From Planctomycetia bacterium (GTDB lineage: Bacteria; Planctomycetota; Planctomycetia; Pirellulales; UBA1268): DNA of 9,262 nt. Positions 1-6,121 of this stretch are shown one piece after another. A program made the position numbers and the translations under genes. Position 1 is the first letter of the stretch. The number at the start of each line of letters is the position of its first letter. The stretch lies in contig RFUD01000062.1 of the NCBI GenBank assembly GCA_009923125.1, positions 1 to 9,262 of the forward strand, in the 5' to 3' direction. The notes beneath the pieces were generated by a model. That model had not been told where the DNA came from and searched no databases. It saw only the letters and a program-made list of their open reading frames with translations.

Positions 1-295
1 GCTCGCCGCGGGCCGTGCCGTGGAGGCCGCGCGGGTGGACAGTTACCGCGAATTCCCGGAACAGCAGCCGCTCCACCTCGAACGCGGCGAGCAGCTCCGT
101 CGTCCAGTCGAGCAGCAGCCAGGTGGGGTCGGTGCCGGGCACGTCGAAATCGCGGGCGATCCGCGGACCGATCTGCCCCACGTCGCCGGCGATGATCTCG
201 AACAGGCCGACGCCCGCCTCCGCGTACAGCTCGTCGAGCGTGGCCGCCGCGATGTGCAGCCCGAGATCGGCGGTGTGCGCGAACACCTCGTGCAT
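1..295 (-). CDS. archease, N-terminal part (runs off left edge)
   Basis: Archease is a small SHS2-domain protein that stimulates the RNA ligase RtcB by promoting its guanylylation and turnover, in tRNA splicing or RNA repair in the cytoplasm. The first 98 residues are visible of a family usually about 140 long. The reading frame opens MHEVFAHTADLGLHI, the classic archease start, with the conserved HTAD at residues 7-10 whose Asp binds metal in characterised archeases. It continues with LDELYAEAGVGLFEIIAGD and WLLLDWTTELLAAFEVERLL, the family's second conserved block. The start is set by these alignments and by a GAGGT Shine-Dalgarno at 303-307 with a 7-nt spacer. It begins 29 nt after the DUF1552 stop and is probably transcribed with it. 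The window edge removes the C-terminus, where the remaining metal-binding residues lie. The identification is from remembered family pattern and I consider it strong. Confidence 0.87.
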   Translation of the reverse strand, partial: MHEVFAHTADLGLHIAAATLDELYAEAGVGLFEIIAGDVGQIGPRIARDFDVPGTDPTWLLLDWTTELLAAFEVERLLFREFAVTVHPRGLHGTARGE

Positions 296-324
296 GGGCC
301 TGACCTCGTGCAAAGTCCTGGATT

Positions 325-1614
325 CTACGCCGGCTCGAGGCCGGGGAGCGTGCCGGTGGCGGACGCGAAGCGGTCGGTCTCCACGCCCAGCCGCTGCAGC
401 ATGGTGACATAGAGATTGGCCAGCGGCGGATGGTCGGCCGGATCGAAGGCCAGGTGGCCGGCGTGCCGGAACCCGCCGCCGGCGAGGAGGATCGGAAGGT
501 TGGTGTTGGAGTGGCTGTTGGCGTTGCCCATGCACGAGCCGTAGAGCACGAGCGTGTGGTCGAGCAGCGTGCCGTCCGCCTCCCGCACGCCGTCGAGCCC
601 CGCGAGCAGCGCGGCCAGCGCGGCGAACTGGGCCTCTTCGAGGGCCTGCAGTTCCGCGAGCATCTCGGGACGGTTGCCGTGATGCGTGAGCGCGTGCGTC
701 TCATGGGCCACGCCCGGAGCCCGCGGCACCCACACGGCGGGATTGACGAACAGCGTCACGACCCGCGTCGAGTCGGTTTCGAAGGCGAGCCGGATCATCT
801 GCCCCATCAGCGACAGCAGCGTGAAGAACTCCTGCTCGGGCTGCTCGGGCGGCGGCGGGAGCCTCGGTTTCGGCTTCCGGCGCCGTTCCCAGGTCTCGGC
901 CCGCTGCATCTGTGCCTCGACCTCGCGGACCGACGTGAAGTACCGATCCAGCCGGGCCCGGTCGGCGGCGCCGAGCGCGCGGTCGAGGTGCCTGGCGGGC
1001 GAGGCCACGAAGTCGAGCACGCTGCGGCCGGCCCGGAGTTCTGCGATCCGTTCGGCCGTCTGGCGGGCGTCGCCCTGGAGGAACATCCGGCGGTACAGCC
1101 GGGCCGGGCTGCGCTCGCCCGGGATCGCCGCGCCGCTGCGGGTGAACGACAGGCTCGTCGTGCCATGGGCCGCCACCGTGAGCGGCAGCGCGGGAAACCG
1201 CGTCTCCGTGCCGAGCGATTCCGCCACGACCTGGTCGAGCGAGATCGAGTTCTTGAAGCTGCCGCTGGCCGGGTGCGGCGCGCCGGTGAGGAAGCAGATG
1301 TCGGCCGCGTGGCCGCCGTCCACGAGCGGATGGGACAGGCCGGAGAACACCGTGAACCGGTCGCGAAAGGGGGCGAGTTTCGCGAGGTAGGCGGAGGGTT
1401 CGTAGTCGAGGCCCGCCGCCCGCGGGAAAAAGTGCTGCGGCAGGAGCCCCATCGTGGTCTCGATCGCCAGCAGCCGGCGCGGGGGTCCGTCGGCCGCGGC
1501 CCGGGCCATCCGCCCGCCGCCGACCGCCTCGAGCCACGGCAACGCCACCGCCACCCCCGCTCCGCGGAGAAACGACCGGCGCGACGGGGTGGCTGCGGAA
1601 CACGGACGGTGCAT
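325..1614 (-). CDS. DUF1552 (HXXSHH family) exported protein, Tat signal
   Basis: This is a 429-residue planctomycete-type DUF1552 protein of unknown biochemical role, exported through the Tat pathway. Residues 11-17 are SRRSFLR, a clear twin-arginine motif, followed by the hydrophobic stretch GAGVAVALPWLEAVGG. Family landmarks include GHAADICFLTGAPHP (101-115), SLDQVVAES (125-133), DSTRVVTLF (281-289), a histidine cluster H304-E-T-H307-A-L-T-H311-H312 in which the family's H-x-x-S-H-H appears with Thr for Ser, and LDHTLVLYGSCMGNANSHSN (351-370) followed by NLPILLAGGG. The frame stays open far upstream, but that extension overlaps the DUF1592 gene and has no family match, so the ATG at 1614 is chosen because it places the Tat motif at the N-terminus. 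The ATG lies one base after the DUF1592 stop (TGACATG) without a clear Shine-Dalgarno, which points to translational coupling. The histidine cluster and Tat export suggest a cofactor or metal inserted before export, but this is inference. Confidence 0.93.
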   Translation of the reverse strand: MHRPCSAATPSRRSFLRGAGVAVALPWLEAVGGGRMARAAADGPPRRLLAIETTMGLLPQHFFPRAAGLDYEPSAYLAKLAPFRDRFTVFSGLSHPLVDGGHAADICFLTGAPHPASGSFKNSISLDQVVAESLGTETRFPALPLTVAAHGTTSLSFTRSGAAIPGERSPARLYRRMFLQGDARQTAERIAELRAGRSVLDFVASPARHLDRALGAADRARLDRYFTSVREVEAQMQRAETWERRRKPKPRLPPPPEQPEQEFFTLLSLMGQMIRLAFETDSTRVVTLFVNPAVWVPRAPGVAHETHALTHHGNRPEMLAELQALEEAQFAALAALLAGLDGVREADGTLLDHTLVLYGSCMGNANSHSNTNLPILLAGGGFRHAGHLAFDPADHPPLANLYVTMLQRLGVETDRFASATGTLPGLEPA

Positions 1615-1615
1615 G

Positions 1616-3844
1616 TCATTGCTCACGGAACAGGCGACTCTGGACGACTTCATGGACGAGCGTACGGACGCCGTAGTCGCGCGCGGCGGCCCGCTCGATG
1701 AGCGCGTCGAATTCGGCGTGGTCGGCCGCGCCGACCGGTGATCCCGTCGCGTACGCCACGAGCTGTCGCGCGAGCCCGCGGGCGAGCCGCTCCGGGTCGG
1801 CCGCGACGAGCGACCGGAATTCGGAGAACGACGAGAACGAGCGGCCATCGGCGAGCGTGCCCGAGGCGTCGATCGGGTCACCGAGGATCGGGGGCCGGCT
1901 CGGCCCGGTCGCCGCGGTGGCCGCCGCCGGCAGGATCCGATACCGGTCCCGCCAGCCGCCGATGACGTCGAAGTTTTCGAGCGCGAATCCGGGCGGGTCG
2001 ATCGACGCGTGGCAGGCGGCGCAGGTGGCGTCGGCCGCATGCAGCGCGAGCTGCTCGCGGATCGCGACGGCGCCGCGGACGTCGGCATCCACCGCGGGCA
2101 CGTTGGGCGGTGGCGGCTCGGGAGGGTCGTCGAGGAGTTCGCGGAGCACCCACGCGCCGCGTTTGACGGGGGAGGTGACGGTGCCGTTGGCGGTCACCTT
2201 CATGACGCTGGCCTGTGCGAGCAGGCCGCCGCGCGGCGAGCCGGCAGGGAGCGGCACGCGGCGCATCGCGGTGCCGAGCACCGGCCCCGTCTCGGGGACG
2301 AGGCCGTAGTGGGCGGCGAGCCGCTGGTTCACCATCGCGAAGTCGGGGTCGACGAGCGCCGTGACGGGCAGGTCGCGGGCGAGGAGTTCCGCGAAGAAGC
2401 CGCGTGTCTCCGCGAGCATGCCGTCGCGGAGGTGGGGGCTGTACTCGGGGTGGAGGCCGGCGTCGGGCGTCGTGATGTCGATGTCGCGCAGGTCGAGCCA
2501 CTCGTCGAGGAAGTGCTCGATGAACCGCGCGGCCTTGGGGTCGGAAAGGAGCCGGTCGGTCTCGGCACGCAGGACGGCCGCGTCGCGGAGCCGGCCGCGA
2601 CGCGCCAGCGCGTGCAGTTGTTCATCGGGGATCGAGTCGTGTGCGAACGACGCCAGCCGGGCGGCGAGGTGCCAGTCGTCGAGCGGGCCCGGCGGACCGC
2701 CGAGAAACAGGAATTCGGGCGAGCAGAGCGCTGCCTGGGCCGCCGCGCGGACCGCCTGCTCGAGCGGTTCCCCGGCCTTCAGCCTGCGGTTCACGAGGGC
2801 CGTGTAGCGCATGATCTCGGCGGATGTCGCAGGACGGCGGAACGCCCGCGCGAGGAGCGTCGAGAGCAGTTGCCGGACGTCGGGTTTCGGGCCGGTGCCG
2901 TAGAGCAGGCGATGGCCGGCCGGAGGCCAGGTGTCGAACAGCGGCCCCTCGACGTCGATGTGGTCGAGGGCGACGCCGGGGCCGACGTACTCCGCCGCCC
3001 TGCCCGGCCGCTCGAAGACCCTGGCCGGCGGCAGCGAGGCGGCGGTGAACAGGAGTTGTTCGCCCTGGTTGAGCCAGGCGTCGAGTACGTGGGCTTGTGG
3101 TCGCAGCGACGGTGCGTCGAGCGTGCCGAGCAGACGGTCGTTGGCGTGGAGCGTGACGGCCTCGGGGGCGGAGGTCGCCTCGACGGCCCCGCGGTTCCAG
3201 TGGAAGCTCCACACCGCGGCCGTGATCCGGTAGCGGCCGGTGCGCGGCGCGGTGAACGTCGAGAGAAAGAGCGCGAAGTGGTCGTTCGGCCCCTGGCGTC
3301 GGAAGACGCCGACCGAGTGGGGATAGGGGAACAGCCCCGTCCCCTCGTAATAGGCGAGCTTGTGCGGGAGCGGCCCGCGGACGAGCGGCAGGGCATCGGC
3401 GTCGTAGCGACCGCTTTTCAGGAACACGGCATCGCCCTCGAGCAGTGCGAGCTTGAAAAAGTCCTGCGTGCCGGGCAACAGCCGGGTGGAGGTCGGCCGG
3501 GGCGGAGTGGATGCTTCGACCGTCGCGGTGGCGAGCGCGACGCCGGCGGCGGCGTGCCAGGCGGCCACATGGACGGGGGAGATGTCGAGTGCATCGACGC
3601 AGCGGTCGAACCCGTGCACCCGCCCGTCCTCGGGCAGCATGTCGCGGATCGTGAGCCCGGGCAGATCGAGGAGGTCGCGGAGCGAGTGTTCGTATTCGCT
3701 GCGCGTCAGCCGACGCCGCGGCGCCCGAGTTTCGGGCTCGCCCTCATCCAGCCGGGTGGGGGCCGCCGCCACCGGCCGCGGCCCGAACGCGACGGCGGCG
3801 CACACGGCCGCGGTCCAGAAGCCCGCGCGCCATCTCCCTCCCAT
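1616..3844 (-). CDS. DUF1592-family exported protein (DUF1587-DUF1595-DUF1592-DUF1588-DUF1585)
   Basis: This 742-residue exported protein has the domain set found in planctomycete surface proteins. A Sec signal (MGGRWRAGFWTAAVCAAVAF, likely cleaved after VAAA near residue 27) is followed by DUF1587 (RRLTRSEYEHSLRDLLDLP, about 44-106). A beta-rich, jelly-roll-like stretch follows (about 165-300). Then come DUF1595 (about 315-380, ending ALCSPEFLFL), DUF1592 (about 388-510), DUF1588 (about 537-636) and DUF1585 (about 654-730). DUF1588 contains CAACH at 608-612 followed by DPPGFALENFD, a possible haem c attachment site. The N-terminal planctomycete cytochrome domain that often precedes this set is absent. 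The DUF1592 core reads LASFAHDSIPDEQL, which diverges from the usual LSYFLWSSxPDEEL. The start at 3844 gives a proper signal peptide and a strong Shine-Dalgarno; the open frame to 4006 lacks both. It is co-expressed with the DUF1552 gene. Its function is not known; a role in electron transfer or polysaccharide handling is only a guess. Confidence 0.92.
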   Translation of the reverse strand: MGGRWRAGFWTAAVCAAVAFGPRPVAAAPTRLDEGEPETRAPRRRLTRSEYEHSLRDLLDLPGLTIRDMLPEDGRVHGFDRCVDALDISPVHVAAWHAAAGVALATATVEASTPPRPTSTRLLPGTQDFFKLALLEGDAVFLKSGRYDADALPLVRGPLPHKLAYYEGTGLFPYPHSVGVFRRQGPNDHFALFLSTFTAPRTGRYRITAAVWSFHWNRGAVEATSAPEAVTLHANDRLLGTLDAPSLRPQAHVLDAWLNQGEQLLFTAASLPPARVFERPGRAAEYVGPGVALDHIDVEGPLFDTWPPAGHRLLYGTGPKPDVRQLLSTLLARAFRRPATSAEIMRYTALVNRRLKAGEPLEQAVRAAAQAALCSPEFLFLGGPPGPLDDWHLAARLASFAHDSIPDEQLHALARRGRLRDAAVLRAETDRLLSDPKAARFIEHFLDEWLDLRDIDITTPDAGLHPEYSPHLRDGMLAETRGFFAELLARDLPVTALVDPDFAMVNQRLAAHYGLVPETGPVLGTAMRRVPLPAGSPRGGLLAQASVMKVTANGTVTSPVKRGAWVLRELLDDPPEPPPPNVPAVDADVRGAVAIREQLALHAADATCAACHASIDPPGFALENFDVIGGWRDRYRILPAAATAATGPSRPPILGDPIDASGTLADGRSFSSFSEFRSLVAADPERLARGLARQLVAYATGSPVGAADHAEFDALIERAAARDYGVRTLVHEVVQSRLFREQ

Positions 3845-3848
3845 GACG

Positions 3849-3857
3849 CCTCTCCCC
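3849..3857 (-). promoter_or_regulatory. ribosome binding site deciding the DUF1592 start
   Basis: On the minus strand the bases read GGGGAGAGG and then four more bases (CGTC) before the ATG at 3844. GGAG sits 7 nt from the start codon. This is why 3844 is preferred over the in-frame ATGs at 3880 and 4006, which lack a comparable site. Confidence 0.75.
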
Positions 3858-3960
3858 ACGTCCGGCCGACTGAGTGTCATCGGTGATCGGTGCCGCACGA
3901 AACACCCGGCACTTTCCCCGTCGCGCCAGCCGGCAAACCCGTCCCATCTTCCGGGCCATC

Positions 3961-3981
3961 GCGCGTGAAAAAGAAACGCGC
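3961..3981. repeat. perfect 6-bp inverted repeat with purine-rich 9-nt loop
   Basis: GCGCGT and ACGCGC flank the loop GAAAAAGAA on the plus strand, so the minus-strand transcript has a pyrimidine loop TTCTTTTTC. It lies about 117 nt upstream of the DUF1592 start codon. It directly adjoins the tRNA relic at 3984-4004. It is not followed by a T run in either direction, so it is not a standard terminator. It could be a leader hairpin or a protein-binding site; the role is unknown. Confidence 0.5.
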
Positions 3982-3983
3982 AG

Positions 3984-4004
3984 GACGTCAGAGACGATGG
4001 GGGC
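3984..4004 (-). pseudogene. relic of tRNA-Glu 5' half
   Basis: The 13 bases agacgatgggggc at 3992-4004 are identical to the 5' end of the intact tRNA-Glu gene (4240-4252), in the same orientation. A second matched block, GACGTC, follows at 3984-3989 (tRNA 4224-4229). Relative to the tRNA, ten bases of the D-loop region are replaced by two, so the copy cannot form a D-arm. The anticodon arm, T arm and 3' acceptor strand are missing. The relic lies about 236 bp from the functional gene. It is probably a fragment left by local duplication or by an insertion/excision event. The match is short and could be chance, but two collinear blocks so near the parent gene make that less likely. Confidence 0.5.
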
Positions 4005-4134
4005 AACGACCCACCGCGGCGGATCGCTCAAATTCATCCATCCGAGCCTCGAGGAGATCCACTGCCAAGGTGCCCCAGCGTTTGGACACGAAAGCCACAT
4101 CTCACCGGTGCTCAGGCGTTGGCGCCGGAAACGA

Positions 4135-4176
4135 GAACAGCCGCACTGCCCGCGATCGCGGACTATACGGCTGCTC
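4135..4176 (-). terminator. terminator-like nested hairpin after tRNA-Glu
   Basis: Three bases downstream of the tRNA, the minus strand reads GAGCAGCCG and later CGGCTGTTC, which pair over 9 bp with one G-U. The interior contains a second perfect palindrome, CCGCGATCGCGG (4150-4161). The tail that follows is TCGTTTCC, only weakly T-rich. The position just past the tRNA 3' end suits a terminator or a processing signal for the tRNA precursor. The poor T tract keeps the call tentative. Confidence 0.42.
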
Positions 4177-4179
4177 AAG

Positions 4180-4252
4180 TACCCCCACGGGGAGTCGAAC
4201 CCCGGTTTTCGGACTGAGAACCCGACGTCCTGGGCCACTAGACGATGGGGGC
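4180..4252 (-). tRNA. tRNA-Glu (anticodon CTC)
   Basis: This 73-base gene folds into a full cloverleaf. The acceptor stem pairs GCCCCCA with TGGGGGT (G1-U72 wobble) and is followed by discriminator A. The D arm is GTCT...GGAC. The anticodon stem pairs TCGGG with TCCGA around the loop TTCTCAG, with CTC at 4216-4218, reading GAG codons. The T arm is CGGGG-TTCGACT-CCCCG. The D-arm sequence TCGTCTAGTGGCCCAGGAC closely matches bacterial tRNA-Glu. CCA is not encoded (the bases after the discriminator are CTT), so a CCA-adding enzyme is needed. It stands alone between the kinase and the DUF1592 operon, with its own promoter upstream. Confidence 0.97.
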
Positions 4253-4277
4253 GTCTGTCGGACCTGTACCGGACTGA

Positions 4278-4305
4278 ACTGTAAAGGTGTCGGACGGGGT
4301 GTCAA
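4278..4305 (-). promoter_or_regulatory. sigma70-type promoter of tRNA-Glu
   Basis: On the minus strand a perfect TTGACA (4300-4305) is followed after 16 bases by TACAGT (4278-4283), which matches four of six -10 consensus bases. Transcription would begin near 4270, about 18 nt before the tRNA 5' end. The placement and the perfect -35 make this the best promoter in the window. Confidence 0.7.
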
Positions 4306-4369
4306 GCGAACTTGAACCCCCTGCCGGAAAGGCCCGTGGCGTGCGGGCGGAGCCGCGTGTGGCGTCGGC

Positions 4370-5545
4370 TCAGCGGCTCGGGCGGCCGAAAAACATCGAC
4401 CGTCGCGACCGCAGCCGGCCGACGGCAAACCCCGCCGCCAACGCCGCCAGCGCCGCCACGCCGGTCACCACCCACAGCCGGCGCGACGAGTCCCGGTCGA
4501 GCATCTCCCGCTCGATCGCCCCCTGCAGCCGCATGGTCGCCTCGCGCATCTCGATCGTCCGCCCCAGCCGCTGCTGCGTCGGGGCCGCCGCCCCCTGCAG
4601 CCGCGGGGAGATGACGGCCGCCCACTCCGCAGGGTCGGTCCATGCCAGCGCCGATGGCAGATGCCGCGAGCCGGTCGCCACCTCGGCCTCCAGTTCCGCC
4701 ACCGCATGGAGCAGGTCGGTCGGCATCGAAAACCGCCCGGCCGGCTCCTTCGCCAGCAGTCGATCGACGATCCGACAGAGCCCCGCCGGCAGGCCCGGTC
4801 GCCGCTCCGTGAGGGGAACGAGCGGCTCCTTGATGTGGGCCATCGCCACGGCCAGGCTCGTCGCCCCGTCGAACGGCGGGCGGCCGGTGAGCAGGTGGTA
4901 GACGGTGGCGCCGAGCGAATACAGATCGCTGCGGGCATCGACCGGTCTTCCCTCCGCCTGTTCGGGGCTCATGTAGAGCGGAGTGCCGAGCGTCATGCCC
5001 TCCTGCGTGAGTTCCACGCCTTCGGGACCGGCGAGCACGCGGGCCAGGCCGAAGTCGGCCACCTTGACGTCACCGGCCGCCGTGACGAGCAGGTTCTCGG
5101 GCTTGATGTCGCGATGCACCACCCCCTGCTCCGCCGCGCGGACGAGCGCCGATCCGACCTGGCCCAGCACCGCCACCGCCTGCCGCGGGTCGAGCGGCCC
5201 ACGCACCGCGAGCCACGTCTTGAGCGTGGGGCCTGCGACATACTCCTCGGCTAGGAAGTACACCCCTTCGATGCAGGCCACTTCGTGGATCTGCACGATG
5301 TGGCCATGCACGAGTCCGGCCGCCGCCCGGGCCTCCTGCGCGAACCGTTGCACGGCGGTGGCCTGCCTGACCGTCTCCGGCCGCAGCACCTTCACGGCCA
5401 CCTGCCGGGCCAGCGATTCCTGCTCGGCGAGGTAGACGTCGGCCATCGCGCCGCTTCCCAGCCGGCGCAGCAGCCTGTATCCTCCGAGCCGTCGCCCGGA
5501 GAGATCCCCATCACCGGTGGCGCGAGTCGAGCTGTCGCTCTGCAT
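4370..5545 (-). CDS. Ser/Thr protein kinase with C-terminal membrane segment
   Basis: This 391-residue eukaryotic-type (Hanks/PknB-like) kinase phosphorylates Ser/Thr residues of unknown targets from the cytoplasmic face of the membrane. All catalytic elements are present. They are the glycine loop GSGAMADVY (30-38), lysine K52 in AVKV, E71 in helix C, HRDIKPEN (144-151) with catalytic D146, DFG (164-166), the activation segment GTPLYMSPEQ (187-196), and SDLYSLG with D207. The kinase domain spans about 22-275. A linker of about 80 residues follows, then one hydrophobic segment (about 358-377, VVTGVAALAALAAGFAV) and an Arg-rich tail ending at 391. No PASTA, WD40, TPR or extracellular sensor follows the membrane segment, unlike many relatives. 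The start is the only Met before the kinase domain; its Shine-Dalgarno (GGGGA) is weak and close. It is divergent from the cyclophilin gene with a 35-bp gap. Confidence 0.96.
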   Translation of the reverse strand: MQSDSSTRATGDGDLSGRRLGGYRLLRRLGSGAMADVYLAEQESLARQVAVKVLRPETVRQATAVQRFAQEARAAAGLVHGHIVQIHEVACIEGVYFLAEEYVAGPTLKTWLAVRGPLDPRQAVAVLGQVGSALVRAAEQGVVHRDIKPENLLVTAAGDVKVADFGLARVLAGPEGVELTQEGMTLGTPLYMSPEQAEGRPVDARSDLYSLGATVYHLLTGRPPFDGATSLAVAMAHIKEPLVPLTERRPGLPAGLCRIVDRLLAKEPAGRFSMPTDLLHAVAELEAEVATGSRHLPSALAWTDPAEWAAVISPRLQGAAAPTQQRLGRTIEMREATMRLQGAIEREMLDRDSSRRLWVVTGVAALAALAAGFAVGRLRSRRSMFFGRPSR

Positions 5546-5569
5546 GCGTCCCCAGCGTATCAGCCCCCC

Positions 5570-5575
5570 GAGGAG
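5570..5575 (+). promoter_or_regulatory. ribosome binding site of the cyclophilin gene
   Basis: GAGGAG lies 5 bases before the ATG at 5581 and supports that start. The kinase ATG begins only 35 bp to the left of the cyclophilin ATG, so at least part of the promoter for one or both genes must lie inside the neighbouring coding sequence. Confidence 0.7.
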
Positions 5576-5580
5576 TTTTC

Positions 5581-6117
5581 ATGGCCAAGGCCTCCCCCGC
5601 CGATCTGCAGAAGGCCGCCAAGGCCATCGATCTCGACCAGACCGAGTACGAGGTCACGCTCGACACGTCGGCCGGGCCGATCCGCCTCACGTTCGATGCG
5701 GTGTCGGCGCCGGGCCACGTCCGCAACATGGTGGCGCTCGCCGAGAGCGGGTTCTACGACGGCGGCTGTTTTCATCGCGTCATCAAGGGCTTCATGATCC
5801 AGGGCGGCTGCCCGCAGGGCACCGGCACCGGTGGCCCGGGCTACACGATTCCGGCCGAATTCAACCGCACGCCCCACGAGCCGGGCGTGCTGTCGATGGC
5901 CCGCACCAGCGATCCCAACTCCGCCGGCAGCCAGTTTTTCATCTGCCTGGAGAAGGTGCCGCACCTCGACCGGCAGTACACGGCATTCGGTCGCACGGCC
6001 GATCAGGCGAGCCTCGACGTCGTGAAGGCGATCGGCAACGTGCGCACCGGCGGTCAGGATCGCCCGGTCGAGCCGGTGGTGATCAGGAAGGCGACCGTTA
6101 CGAAGAAGGCGAAGTAG
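5581..6117 (+). CDS. cyclophilin-type peptidyl-prolyl cis-trans isomerase
   Basis: This 178-residue single-domain cyclophilin catalyses cis-trans isomerisation of X-Pro bonds during protein folding. No signal peptide or membrane segment is visible, so it should be cytoplasmic. The active-site block FHRVIKGFMIQGG (64-76) carries R66, F71, M72 and Q74, equivalent to Arg55, Phe60, Met61 and Gln63 of human cyclophilin A. SAGSQFFI (115-122) matches the second conserved block. The position of human Trp121 is His128 (PHLDRQYTAFG), so weak cyclosporin binding is expected, as in many bacterial members. About 20 residues of charged, helical-looking sequence precede the core, and the protein ends KKAK. 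A strong GAGGAG site fixes the start. It is the only protein-coding gene here called on the plus strand, and it converges on the serine protease gene. Confidence 0.96.
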   Translation: MAKASPADLQKAAKAIDLDQTEYEVTLDTSAGPIRLTFDAVSAPGHVRNMVALAESGFYDGGCFHRVIKGFMIQGGCPQGTGTGGPGYTIPAEFNRTPHEPGVLSMARTSDPNSAGSQFFICLEKVPHLDRQYTAFGRTADQASLDVVKAIGNVRTGGQDRPVEPVVIRKATVTKKAK

Positions 6118-6121
6118 CCCC

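Larger units (their letters stand above)
3845..4179. other. intergenic region between tRNA-Glu and the DUF1592 operon
   Basis: No recognisable gene lies in these 335 bases. Open frames cross it on both strands, but none resembles a known family or has a convincing ribosome binding site. Base composition is visibly less GC-rich than the flanking coding DNA. It holds a terminator-like hairpin next to the tRNA, a 21-bp tRNA-Glu relic, a perfect 6-bp hairpin, and presumably the promoter and leader of the DUF1592 operon. I could not find a convincing -35/-10 pair for that operon. Confidence 0.7.

Noticed and set aside
430..1701. Long plus-strand open frame opposite the DUF1552 gene
   Set aside because: It is an antisense shadow in high-GC DNA. 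The minus strand has a Tat signal and family motifs.
1615..2088. N-terminal extension of the DUF1552 reading frame
   Set aside because: It overlaps the DUF1592 gene, is Ser/Arg/Pro-rich without a family match, and would displace the Tat motif from the N-terminus.
2009..3886. Long plus-strand open frame (625 codons) opposite the DUF1592 gene
   Set aside because: It has no family signature and is low-complexity Arg/Gly/Glu-rich, as expected antisense to a GC-rich gene. The minus-strand frame carries all the domains.
3845..4238. Open minus-strand frame across the tRNA and the intergenic gap as a possible gene
   Set aside because: It starts inside the tRNA gene, has no ribosome binding site or recognisable domain, and runs out of frame into the DUF1592 gene.
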